NCBI RefSeq assembly: GCF_021530565.1
Contig: NZ_JAKGBI010000001.1
Coordinates: 372,001 to 436,000 of the forward strand
Direction: 5' to 3'
Origin: Pseudoalteromonas sp. SMS1
GTDB lineage: Bacteria; Pseudomonadota; Gammaproteobacteria; Enterobacterales; Alteromonadaceae
DNA: 64,000 nucleotides
In this document: positions 8,841 through 17,648 of the stretch, piece by piece
Layout: the number at the start of each line of letters is the position of its first letter
Position numbering within the stretch: position 1 is the first letter of the stretch
Notes under the pieces: generated by a model
What the model saw: the letters and a program-made list of their open reading frames with translations, nothing else
Databases searched by the model: none
Told to the model about the DNA's origin: nothing
Position numbers and translations under genes: made by a program

Positions 8841-11800
8841 GTGCAGCAAATTGGCATTTATGAGCAGCTTATTACCCAATTGGTAGAGCAAAACTTAAAC
8901 CGTGAACAGTTTTATATTGGTGAACGTCAGCTTGAATCAGGCGAAGCCTCTGTGTGGCTATCACGCTTTCTTTCAAAGCTGGTCGCCCATGCCATTGATG
9001 CCATCCCAAATAGTGATGACAACCGTATCACCAAGCAAATTGAGCTGGCCAACAAACTGGTATTTTGGTTAAAAGATCACATCAGAGACGATCAATTGAT
9101 CAGCGAAAACCTCATTGATTCACAAGGTCGTATCCTCACCGCCCTGTTTGACAAGCAAAACCCAATTTCTAGCGACCTACCAAGTTATAGCAAAGACATC
9201 TTTCCACAAACGGGACTGAGCCAAAGCGAGCTATTTTCTGGTGCAAACGCAGGCATTTCTCTTGAGAGCGAAATCAAAAGAGAGATCTTATCCAGCGACA
9301 CCATTTACTGGATAGTGTCATTTATACGCTGGACAGGCCTACGTATTTTTAAAGAAGAGCTAAAGCGCTATGTTGCAAGCGGTAAACAGTTAAAAGTAAT
9401 CACCACTTCATACATGGGGGCCACTGAACAACGAGCCATCGATTTTTTAGCCAGCTTGCCAAACACCCAAGTAAAAATCAGCTACAACAATGATAGCCAA
9501 CGCCTACACGCCAAATCCTATCTGTTTTTGCGAGATAACGGTTTCCATACTGGCTATATTGGCTCTTCCAACTTATCAAAAGCCGCATTATCTAATGGAT
9601 TAGAGTGGAACTTAAAAGTCACTAATCAAGAGATCCCGCATATTATTCAAAAAGCACTGAGCACCTTTGAAACCTATTGGGAGTCTGATGAATTTGAACG
9701 CTACACAGGTAAAGCGCCTTGCCAAAATAAATTAACGCAAGCGCTTAGTGTCGCAAAGAGTCAGCAAGCTGATACCTCACACTTTTATTTAGATATTCAG
9801 CCAAAATCGCATCAAAAAGCCATGCTTGATAAGCTCTGTGCTGAGCGAAGTGTACACGGTCGATATAAAAACCTAGTCGTTGCAGCCACAGGCACTGGTA
9901 AAACCTTGATCTCCGCGTTCGACTTTGCGCGATTTTTAAAGCAAAACCCACAAGCTAAATTACTCTTTGTCGCCCATAGAGAAGAGATACTAAAACAAGC
10001 ACGTTCAGCATATCGCGCCGTACTCAAAAACAACCAATTTGGTGAGCTTTGGGTGGGTCAACATAAGCCAAGTAGATTTAGTCACCTGTTTGCGTCAATC
10101 CAATCGCTCAATAATCAATTAGAGTCGCTTAACCTCACCGCCGACTTTTATGATTACATTGTCATTGATGAAGTACACCATATCGCAGCAAACAGCTACC
10201 GAGGCGTGATCAATCATTTTGCCCCCAGCATCTTACTCGGTTTAACTGCTACGCCCGAAAGGCAAGACGGCGGCAACATTCTAAGTGATTTTAATGATGT
10301 CATCGCCGCAGAGCTACGATTACCTGAAGCAATCAATAATCGCTATTTGATCCCATTTCAATACTTTGCAATTGATGATGACACCGATCTCAGCCGTGTT
10401 TCTTGGCAACGTGGCCGTTACGATGTTGGCGCGCTTACACACGTATTCACACAAAACGACCATCGCGCCTTAAAAATCATGCAAAGCCTAGCGGATATCG
10501 TAACGAATGTGCACGTCATCAAGGCATTGGCATTTTGTGTTAGTAAGCAACATGCCATATTTATGGCCGAGCAATTTAACTTAAAAGGCATTAGCAGTGA
10601 TGTACTGATCAGTGACAATGCCAATGAAAGACACGATAAACAGCAAGCCCTCAGACAAGGCGATATTCAAATATTGTGTGTGGTGGATATTTTTAACGAG
10701 GGTGTGGATATTCCAGAGATCGACACCCTACTATTTTTACGTCCAACAGAAAGCTTAACTTTGTTTTTGCAACAGCTGGGCCGTGGCCTGCGTCTAACCC
10801 AAGACAAAGAATGCTGCACCATTTTAGATTTTGTGGGTAATGCGCGGCCTGAATATGACTTTGCCAGCAAGTTTAGAGCGCTGATCGGTAAAACCAATAC
10901 GTCAATCAGCCAAGAGATTGAAAGCGGATTTGCACATCTGCCTTTAGGTTGTCGCATTGAGTTACAAAAACAAAGTAAAGACATCATTCTTAAAAATATT
11001 AAAGGTGCCATAAACAACAAACGCCGATTGCAAGCACTGCTCAACCGATACCATCAAGACACCAACTTACCGCTCACACTCGCTAACTTCTTACAAGTTA
11101 ACCCAAGTGTGACTTTAGAAGATGTATTTAAGCTCTCTCAAGGTAAATTAGGTGGATGGCATTGGCTAACCAGTCAATGTGACTCAATGACGGAGCTTGA
11201 ACAAGCTCATATACAAGCCTATTATCGCGCTATCAATACCCAGTTAATTACTTGCAACTCACTCAGTTACTTGCAGTTTTTACAGTCTTTATGTAAGCAT
11301 AACTTTGATTTTACTGAGCTTAAAAACATTCCGAATAGCGCTGTATTTGCTTTAATGACACACTACAACTTTTGGGAAAAATCAGGTAAGCAAACAGGAC
11401 ACCAAGACATTACCACCAGCTTAAAAGCACTTGCCAATAAGCAACTACAAGCTGAGCTCAACGACGTGCTCAACATTTTAATAAACCGTATTCATCACCA
11501 AGAGCAATCACTGTCGGGCTTACCCAATACCGCTTTACAATTACATAGCCGATATTCTCGTGAGCAGATACTCGCATCGATTGGCGCAAGCACCTTTGAG
11601 AAAAAGTCACCAGCACGTGAAGGCGTGTTAGAGCTTAAAAGCCACAATATCGAGCTGTTATTTGTGACCCTCACTAAATGCGAGAAAACCTACTCTCCAA
11701 CCACACTATACAAAGACTTTGCCATCAGCCCCACCCGCTTTCATTGGCAGTCACAAAACAGCGCAAGACCAGAACGAGGTAAAGGCTTGAGCTATATTAC

Positions 11801-12005
11801 CCACCAAAAAACTGGCAAGCGCATCTTTTTATTCGTACGAGAGCAAAACAAAGACGAGAACAACCGCACTATGGGCTTTGTCAATTTCGGTGAGGTGCAA
11901 TATGTGACGCATACAGGCAGTCAGCCAATGGACATTACGTGGGACTTGCTTCACCCCATGCCAAGTGAGTTATGGCATGAGGCTGGGAAGTTGGCTGTTG
12001 GGTGA
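8841..12005 (+). CDS. PLD-SF2 DEAD/DEAH helicase, DUF3427-type
   Basis: A protein of about 1,054 residues. I take GTG at 8841 as the start: AGGA at 8830-8833 fits it, whereas the TTG at 8835 is too close. The N-terminal 300 residues hold a phospholipase D nuclease-like domain with one HKD half-motif (LHAKSYLF, then GSSNLSK, near residues 222-245). The SF2 helicase follows: Walker A ATGTGKT near residue 353, DEVHH near 443, LGLTATPER, then QQLGRGLR. The last 350 residues match the DUF3427-type tail. Such proteins resemble helicase-nucleases of restriction or defence loci, and one HKD motif implies a dimer. A large perfect palindrome (12016-12053) follows the stop. Confidence 0.85.
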   Translation: MQQIGIYEQLITQLVEQNLNREQFYIGERQLESGEASVWLSRFLSKLVAHAIDAIPNSDDNRITKQIELANKLVFWLKDHIRDDQLISENLIDSQGRILTALFDKQNPISSDLPSYSKDIFPQTGLSQSELFSGANAGISLESEIKREILSSDTIYWIVSFIRWTGLRIFKEELKRYVASGKQLKVITTSYMGATEQRAIDFLASLPNTQVKISYNNDSQRLHAKSYLFLRDNGFHTGYIGSSNLSKAALSNGLEWNLKVTNQEIPHIIQKALSTFETYWESDEFERYTGKAPCQNKLTQALSVAKSQQADTSHFYLDIQPKSHQKAMLDKLCAERSVHGRYKNLVVAATGTGKTLISAFDFARFLKQNPQAKLLFVAHREEILKQARSAYRAVLKNNQFGELWVGQHKPSRFSHLFASIQSLNNQLESLNLTADFYDYIVIDEVHHIAANSYRGVINHFAPSILLGLTATPERQDGGNILSDFNDVIAAELRLPEAINNRYLIPFQYFAIDDDTDLSRVSWQRGRYDVGALTHVFTQNDHRALKIMQSLADIVTNVHVIKALAFCVSKQHAIFMAEQFNLKGISSDVLISDNANERHDKQQALRQGDIQILCVVDIFNEGVDIPEIDTLLFLRPTESLTLFLQQLGRGLRLTQDKECCTILDFVGNARPEYDFASKFRALIGKTNTSISQEIESGFAHLPLGCRIELQKQSKDIILKNIKGAINNKRRLQALLNRYHQDTNLPLTLANFLQVNPSVTLEDVFKLSQGKLGGWHWLTSQCDSMTELEQAHIQAYYRAINTQLITCNSLSYLQFLQSLCKHNFDFTELKNIPNSAVFALMTHYNFWEKSGKQTGHQDITTSLKALANKQLQAELNDVLNILINRIHHQEQSLSGLPNTALQLHSRYSREQILASIGASTFEKKSPAREGVLELKSHNIELLFVTLTKCEKTYSPTTLYKDFAISPTRFHWQSQNSARPERGKGLSYITHQKTGKRIFLFVREQNKDENNRTMGFVNFGEVQYVTHTGSQPMDITWDLLHPMPSELWHEAGKLAVG

Positions 12006-12015
12006 GTGCTTATAT

Positions 12016-12053
12016 CTATAAATTAAGCTCTCTGTAGAGGGCTTAATTTATAG
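12016..12053. repeat. 38-bp near-perfect palindrome
   Basis: CTATAAATTAAGC (12016-12028) is mirrored exactly by GCTTAATTTATAG (12041-12053). The inner part continues as CTCT-GT-AGAG with one wobble, giving an 18-bp stem with a 2-base loop. It starts 10 bases after the helicase stop. No T-run follows on either strand, so it is not a textbook terminator, although it could still end transcription or stabilise the mRNA. Confidence 0.85.
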
Positions 12054-12114
12054 AGGTTAAATATAGTGCCAAAATCCGCATCATATTTGTGATAGCACGA
12101 TTTATAAAGGAACT

Positions 12115-12968
12115 ATGAAAAAATATATAAATATATGCCGTTTCGGAAAGACTTCTTCGAGAACTTATGCCTTCGGGCGAGCCAAAGAGGGGTATTAAAT
12201 GATCCGTTTGAATTAAGTCCTGCTCAAGACTATATAGATAGGCTCCAAGGAGGAGGTTTAAGCGATAACTTTTTCGAAGAAACTGAAATAGCTTTTCCAA
12301 ATAGCAATGTAAATGAAATAGGTGTTATTTCATTTACTGAAAATTACAATAACCTACTCATGTGGTCTCACTATGCAAACGAACACAAAGGTATCGTAGT
12401 TGAGTTCGATTATGAGATATTACTTTAATTATAAATTATCTAAAAATAGAACAATCGAGAGAGTTCTTTACAACAGAGAACGTAGCTCACATTTACAACC
12501 ACACTCAAATCTGCGAGAGCGTTTATTAACGAAGAGCGATGACTGGATATACGAAAAGAGCATCGAGTGTTGCCAAATTTAACGAAGGCAGACATCATTC
12601 GTGTCGATAAAAATATTTTCATCTAGCTACATGAATTTTATGACAATATTTATATAGAACTATCTGAATTGATTGAAGATAATGGTGATTCAATAACTTT
12701 CACTGTAAAGAAAAACGAATGTGAAACGCTCGACAACAAAAGAGTTGATGGAAATGCTACGGACGACGAAGAGGAGATGCTATGCAGCCACAGCGAAGCG
12801 ATCTTAGATGAAATATATTATTCGTTAGCTGTTTTACCTACTTCTATATTTTTATTTAAGTTGCCTAGCGATTGTATATCATCAATTTTTCTTGGGTGTA
12901 GAGCCTCAAAAAAAGATTATTCTTCTCTATCGAAATTGAAAATATCCCCATTTTTGAAGCCTCACTAA
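12115..12968 (+). pseudogene. Decayed DUF2971-family gene
   Basis: Fragments of one DUF2971 protein are spread over different frames. (1) The start ATG at 12115 opens MKKYIN, but the family-like IYKYMPFRKDFFEN reading lies one frame away, which suggests an indel in the A-run. (2) The frame of LNDPFELSP and LLMWSHYANEHKGIVVEF ends near 12425 and continues in another frame (YFNYKLSKNRTIERVLYNRE). (3) Near 12556 a further shift is needed to read EHRVLPNLTKADIIRVDK. (4) An in-frame TAG at 12624 precedes the last part (LPTSIFLFKLP, then SIFLGCRASKKD). DUF2971 genes are common in accessory islands. At least three lesions plus a stop make it non-functional unless several are sequencing errors. Confidence 0.75.
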
Positions 12969-13020
12969 GCAAAACACAGTTTTCTTTAATATTCAACCAA
13001 GAGTAATAACACTTTTCAAC

Positions 13021-13063
13021 ATTGGCTGTGTCAGGAAGTTATATGATCACAAACACAGCCAAT
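13021..13063. repeat. Hairpin between the island's convergent units
   Basis: ATTGGCTGTGT (13021-13031) pairs perfectly with ACACAGCCAAT (13053-13063) around a 21-base loop. It lies just past the stop of the minus-strand operon ending at 13088. No T-run follows, so a terminator role is possible but unproven. Confidence 0.5.
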
Positions 13064-13087
13064 ACAGTTTAACAAGAGTTTTCAAGT

Positions 13088-13501
13088 TCAAATATCTCGA
13101 TCAGAAACTTCTAACAAAAGCGTTTCTAAATCTTCAACTTCCATTGCTAATAATTTTGGTGCTATTTCAACTCTGCTATTCAAAAAGTCTATTGCTTTCC
13201 TAACCAATTTGTCCCCTCCACAAACAACCCAAAAACGACTATGCTGAGTTTCAGCTGCATCCAATACGGTATAACCAAGCTTCTCAATTGTAGTACCGTT
13301 CACTTCTTGCCACTTTGCAGTTATTTGCACGCTTTCAGAGTCTGTAAAAAGTAAAAAATGCGCAGTTTCTTGCTTACCCTCTATCAAACCTCCATATTTA
13401 ACAGATGTTTGATAAGTCATAGGGGCAGACGTCGAAGCTCGTGCGAAACCAAAACTTTCAATAACGTTTGTAATATCTTTCAATAGCTCAGCTCTAGCCA
13501 T
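13088..13501 (-). CDS. Small PD-(D/E)XK-like protein in the helicase operon
   Basis: A 137-residue protein 18 bp downstream of the helicase gene, and so its likely operon partner. Around residues 35-95 it shows a pattern seen in small restriction-endonuclease-fold proteins: YGGLIEG, an acidic strand (LLFTDSESVQI), then TAKWQEVNGTTIEKL and a strand FWVVCGG. In the recognised pattern the catalytic triad is D...(E/Q)xK. Here the residue two before the Lys is Thr, so activity is doubtful. The fold assignment is by eye. It could alternatively be a DNA-recognition or accessory subunit of the neighbouring helicase. Confidence 0.5.
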   Translation of the reverse strand: MARAELLKDITNVIESFGFARASTSAPMTYQTSVKYGGLIEGKQETAHFLLFTDSESVQITAKWQEVNGTTIEKLGYTVLDAAETQHSRFWVVCGGDKLVRKAIDFLNSRVEIAPKLLAMEVEDLETLLLEVSDRDI

Positions 13502-13519
13502 ATAAAATCTCCAAAAATA

Positions 13520-16500
13520 TTAATAAGTCATCACAACTTCTCTCAATCGCGCAAACGTTACAAACTCATCACTGGCTTCCATTACTGCATACTCTGGGTT
13601 TCGTGCTACAAGTAGGTAAGTTATTTCACCTTGCGCATTTATCTGTTTTTGTACATCGCGTAATAAAAATTGCTCATCGCCTGCGCTATCAAAGCGCTCT
13701 ATGGCGATGGTGGTATTGGTGATCGAGCCTGCGTTATCGGATGTGATGCGCTCAAGTAGGAGTAGATCACCGTCTAAAATCGGGTGCTTTCCGCCGTTCA
13801 TGGAATTGCCACTGGCGTGTGCCAAAAAGTGTTTTTGAGGGTCGACTTTACCGCAGCCGTCAGGGGCTGGCAGGGTTGTCATATCACTGGTATCGCCCGT
13901 TTTAAAATGACCGCACGCGATTTTTAAATTTGGGAAATATGGCAGTTGAATAATATCAGCTTCATCCGCTAAACTTTCGCGAGGTGGGGTACTATCCCCT
14001 GCGGTTAATTCAGCGCATATGGAGCTGTCGTTTTTACCCTCAACCTCTTGATGACTGGCGCTGCTAGTTTGCTGCTGTTCAAATTCAACTAACTTCTCGC
14101 TTTTACTTTTGAGGTAATTAGCTAGCCGATATTGGCTTAGCTCAAGTATGCAGTCATAAAGCTGCGCTACATCTTGCTCATTAACCTCGATGTTGAGCTT
14201 AAATAACGCATCCTCAATGGAAGTATTTGCAGGTTGCTCAACCACAAACCAATGATGGTCTTTGCGCTTGTGCACAGATTTAGCAATGTCAGTAAACGCA
14301 TTTATCGGATTGATTAACCAATACTTAAACCAAGCGGCACTGCCTTTGGTTTTACTTTGATCTTTTTGTGCAATGTCTAAGGCTCGTAGCTGCGGGTAGT
14401 GCATCAACACGTCATAACTTTTATCGGCCAATACCTTTAAGCTGGGGGGATTTGAAACCCCGTCCAATGCAACAAATGCTTCCAGCAAAATCGCTTTAAA
14501 GCATTTGGTCATGGGTGTTTGTTCAACGCCTTTATGTAAGAATGCTTGGAAAGGTGCAAGCCAATGTGAGGTGATGGTTTTGCTGAGCCCTGCGTTTGCC
14601 ACCAGCTCAAACCAACTGCCCTGCTGCTTGGCTTTTTTAATATCGCCATATTCATGGAAAAACTCACTGGCACTGGGGCCATGACCGAGTAGTTCAGCAA
14701 GATTTTGATAATCTTCAAGTGCTGTGGTGCGCTGTGCTTTAGCAAGCTTTTGCCAAAAGTCGGTAATGGCCAAGTCGTAATTAATAAAACAGTCATCGGG
14801 TAATGTGCTGTTCTGCTCGTTGTGCTTTAGTTTTGTCTCCAATTCCTTGGGTGAATGTGCGCCAAGCAAAGCATAGGGTTTGTTTAAAAAGCTGTGGTGA
14901 TTACCAATAAAGTCCATCACCACCAAATGGGTTTTATCAGGGCATCGTCTAAGCCCTCTGCCAAGCTGCTGCAAAAACAAAATTTTAGACTCGCTGGGCC
15001 TGAGCATCATCACGGTATCAATGCTCGGTATATCGATGCCTTCGTTGAATAGATCAACACTGAATATGACCTGTAGCTTGCCCGACTCTAACTGAGCGAG
15101 CGCTTCACACCGTTTTACCTTTGAGTCACCGTGTACGGACGCTGCGCGGATCCCCGCCTGATTAAAGTACTCAGCCATATGATCGGCATGCACTCTAGAA
15201 ATACAAAACGCCAGCGTGCGCGTTTGTGCAAGCTTGTTGTAGTGCTGCAGTGCATGCTTGGCTCTTTGCTCTGTGGCAAAGTGATTATCTATGCTCTTTG
15301 GGTCAAACTTGCCATTTCGCCATGGTATTGCGGTGTAGTCGACGCTTTCATCCCAAATACCGTAGTAATGGAACGGCGCAAGCGTTTTAGCATCTATGCC
15401 TTGCACCATGTTACGCTCATACACGAGGTTATTGTCACACAAGCCCAAAATATCCGCTTGGTCGGTGCGCTCTGGCGTCGCGGTTAAGCCCAGCAAAAAC
15501 TGCGGGGTAAAATATGACAAGACATTGCGATACATTTTACTGCTCGCATGATGAAATTCATCAATGATAATGTAATCAAAATGCGCTGCCGAGAAGTTAG
15601 CTAAATTAGTGACTTTGCCGAGTGTTTGAACTGATGCAAACAAGCAGTCCGACTCGGTACTTTTGTGTTTTGCGTTGTAAAACCCGACAGTACAACCAAG
15701 TAACTGAGTAAAGGTTTTAGTGGCTTGCATCAGAATTTCGTCACGATGCGCGACAAACAAGATTTTTTTAGCCTTTACTTGCTGTGCATCGAGTGCTGCG
15801 AGCCAAGTTTTTCCCATGCCTGTTGCCAGTACCACAAGGCCGCGTTTGTAGCCTTTGGCTCTGGTTTGAGTGAGCATTTCAAGTGCCGCTTGCTGCTCGG
15901 GCCTTGGGGTGATTATCCCCAATGGTTCTTCGTTGGCGTCTGCACTAATTGTGCGAAATTCCGGTTTGACTCTGCGCTTTTGGTACTCGTCAATCCACTG
16001 TTCAGTTAGGTTAGTCACTTGTGGATGGTTAAATACTGCCTCAAACGCCCGTTTAAATTCAAAAAAGGCATCATCTTTAGTGATTGGTGACACAGGCAAA
16101 TAATCATGCCGAAAAGCCCATTCGAGCCCGCTTGTCAGTGCCACCTTGCTAATATTATTCGAGCCAACAAACGCACTCCCCTCGTATATTTGACCGTCTT
16201 CCCCCTTTGTTTTGGTGAAAATGTACGACTTCATATGAAAGCTATCTTGGGGTTTGGTCTCAAATACCCTGAGCTCTGCCCCCAAACTGTGTAGAGATAT
16301 AAGCGCTTTTAGTGCCTGCGGACAGGTATACCCTAAGTAATCAGAGGTAAGTAGTTTTAGGCTCGTGTCATTATTCAGCGCGATATAAAGGGCATCAAAC
16401 AGTAAATTGAGCCCTGAACGCTGAATAAAAGAGACAGAAATCTCTATTTCATCAGCGTGTTCGATGGCTTGCAGCAGCGCAGGAAGGAGTGGATCATTAC

Positions 16501-16564
16501 CCCCAGTGTATAGGTGTTTTTGGGGATTATGTTGCAGTGCTCCTCCTTGGTTAAAATCACTCAC
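13520..16564 (-). CDS. PLD-SF2 helicase with C-terminal S24/LexA-like domain
   Basis: A 1,014-residue protein with a GTG start preceded by GGAAGGA, 4 bp after the methyltransferase stop. Residues 1-200 hold a PLD-like nuclease domain (FHMKSYIF, then GSNNISK). The SF2 helicase follows: ATGMGKT near residue 250, DEFHH near 337, LGLTATPER, then QQLGRGLR. The last 130 residues form an S24/LexA-like beta domain containing ASGNSMNGGKHPILDGDLLLLE (quoted in two adjoining parts: ASGNSMNGG and HPILDGDLLL). The usual catalytic Lys region reads FLLRDV, so the Lys appears replaced by Arg. It is the middle gene of a methyltransferase-helicase-small protein operon. A restriction-like or repair role is inferred. 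Confidence 0.85.
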   Translation of the reverse strand: MSDFNQGGALQHNPQKHLYTGGNDPLLPALLQAIEHADEIEISVSFIQRSGLNLLFDALYIALNNDTSLKLLTSDYLGYTCPQALKALISLHSLGAELRVFETKPQDSFHMKSYIFTKTKGEDGQIYEGSAFVGSNNISKVALTSGLEWAFRHDYLPVSPITKDDAFFEFKRAFEAVFNHPQVTNLTEQWIDEYQKRRVKPEFRTISADANEEPLGIITPRPEQQAALEMLTQTRAKGYKRGLVVLATGMGKTWLAALDAQQVKAKKILFVAHRDEILMQATKTFTQLLGCTVGFYNAKHKSTESDCLFASVQTLGKVTNLANFSAAHFDYIIIDEFHHASSKMYRNVLSYFTPQFLLGLTATPERTDQADILGLCDNNLVYERNMVQGIDAKTLAPFHYYGIWDESVDYTAIPWRNGKFDPKSIDNHFATEQRAKHALQHYNKLAQTRTLAFCISRVHADHMAEYFNQAGIRAASVHGDSKVKRCEALAQLESGKLQVIFSVDLFNEGIDIPSIDTVMMLRPSESKILFLQQLGRGLRRCPDKTHLVVMDFIGNHHSFLNKPYALLGAHSPKELETKLKHNEQNSTLPDDCFINYDLAITDFWQKLAKAQRTTALEDYQNLAELLGHGPSASEFFHEYGDIKKAKQQGSWFELVANAGLSKTITSHWLAPFQAFLHKGVEQTPMTKCFKAILLEAFVALDGVSNPPSLKVLADKSYDVLMHYPQLRALDIAQKDQSKTKGSAAWFKYWLINPINAFTDIAKSVHKRKDHHWFVVEQPANTSIEDALFKLNIEVNEQDVAQLYDCILELSQYRLANYLKSKSEKLVEFEQQQTSSASHQEVEGKNDSSICAELTAGDSTPPRESLADEADIIQLPYFPNLKIACGHFKTGDTSDMTTLPAPDGCGKVDPQKHFLAHASGNSMNGGKHPILDGDLLLLERITSDNAGSITNTTIAIERFDSAGDEQFLLRDVQKQINAQGEITYLLVARNPEYAVMEASDEFVTFARLREVVMTY

Positions 16565-16568
16565 TCAA

Positions 16569-17171
16569 TTAATCCTTCCTAAGCAAACAATTTAACCAAT
16601 GTTCGTTTTCTCTGCCTGGTCGCCTATCTTGCGTCACCCAAGTTTGAATCATACTAAGCGACGGCGTTGAGGTAATGAGCGCTTTTAAACCTTGTTCATC
16701 GAGATCAGTGAAATGACGTCCACCTTGCACTCTTTCACCCTGACCATATTTAAATGACGCATACAAAACACCCTTTGATTTTAACGCCCGTTCGAGCCGC
16801 TTAAATACATCGGGCAAGTTACTTTGCATCACATGGAGTAAACTTGCACAGGCCCAAATTCCGTCATACTGCCCGTTTTCATCAATCGATTCAAAATACC
16901 TGTGTTTAACGGGTTGTCCAAGTAAGCTTGTCGCTAGTTCCACCAATTCAAGGCATGCGTCCATTGCACTCACTTGATAACCAAGCTCCTTAAATGCCAA
17001 CGCATCTCGGCCACTGCCACAGCCTGCGTCTAAAAGGTGAAGCAGCTCCATTTTTTTATTTGGTAGTGCATTCAAAAATGGGGTGTACAAAGGCTGCATA
17101 TTTACATTGAGGGTAGCATCTGCAAACTCTTTGGCATGGTTACGGTAGTATTGATATGTAGATTCAGACAT
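16569..17171 (-). CDS. Class I SAM-dependent methyltransferase in the helicase operon
   Basis: A 200-residue Rossmann-fold methyltransferase. Motif I is LLDAGCGSGRDALAF near residue 47, the acidic motif II residue is in VSAMDAC, and motif IV is around DGIWACASLLHV. It looks like a small-molecule or protein methyltransferase of the TehB/UbiG type rather than a DNA methylase: I see no DPPY or PCQ motif. It is the first gene of a three-gene unit, its stop lying 4 bp before the helicase start. If the operon is a defence module this protein need not protect DNA; its target is unknown. Confidence 0.8.
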   Translation of the reverse strand: MSESTYQYYRNHAKEFADATLNVNMQPLYTPFLNALPNKKMELLHLLDAGCGSGRDALAFKELGYQVSAMDACLELVELATSLLGQPVKHRYFESIDENGQYDGIWACASLLHVMQSNLPDVFKRLERALKSKGVLYASFKYGQGERVQGGRHFTDLDEQGLKALITSTPSLSMIQTWVTQDRRPGRENEHWLNCLLRKD

Positions 17172-17648
17172 TGTTCACCTTAAAAATATGACTTTGCGGT
17201 GACGCGTATAAGCGATGACTAAAAAGAGAGTAGTTCCTGCTATACACGGTTCAAAAGTCCTTTAACCGCTTACCTCTATTGTTCATTCCAATAAGTAACT
17301 TTGTATTAAGTATTTTATAGAACCCCGTAATTAAACACGATTCTCCCCACTATTAGTAGTGTTTTAGCTCAATTTTTGAGTCTTTTTTTTCTAAAAAAAC
17401 CAAACGGGGTGAAAGACTAATTATTATAAATAACCTATAAATATACACCTCACATCAACAGACGTTCAGTTGCATAGATATATAGCCATGGACAGCCAGT
17501 GCACAGCTCGCGTGTATTCATGGCTTATATAAATAGTTGTTTTAAAAATTGTTCAAAGTATAAAAACAACTGTATACCTATAGAACGATTTAATACACTA
17601 TTGCCGTTTTAAGCATAACAACACATTAAATATAGTCAGGGCTCTTAC
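17172..17648 (+). other. AT-rich 480-bp leader with inverted repeats
   Basis: There is no gene on either strand. The stretch separates the divergent methyltransferase operon and the PAPS-reductase-like gene, so it should carry both promoters. It contains AGTTGTTTT/AAAACAACT (17535-17543 and 17563-17571, perfect 9 bp) and AGCCATG/CATGGCT (17484-17490 and 17519-17525, perfect 7 bp, extending to TATAT arms with one extra base). Confidence 0.5.

Noticed and set aside
8841..12005. Assignment to the Mokosh defence system (helicase plus PLD)
   Set aside because: PLD is N-terminal and the helicase is a DEAD/DEAH type with a DUF3427-like tail, not the Mokosh helicase architecture I know. I keep only a general defence-like call.
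15131..15487. 118-residue plus-strand ORF
   Set aside because: Antisense to the conserved helicase motifs of the 13520-16564 gene.
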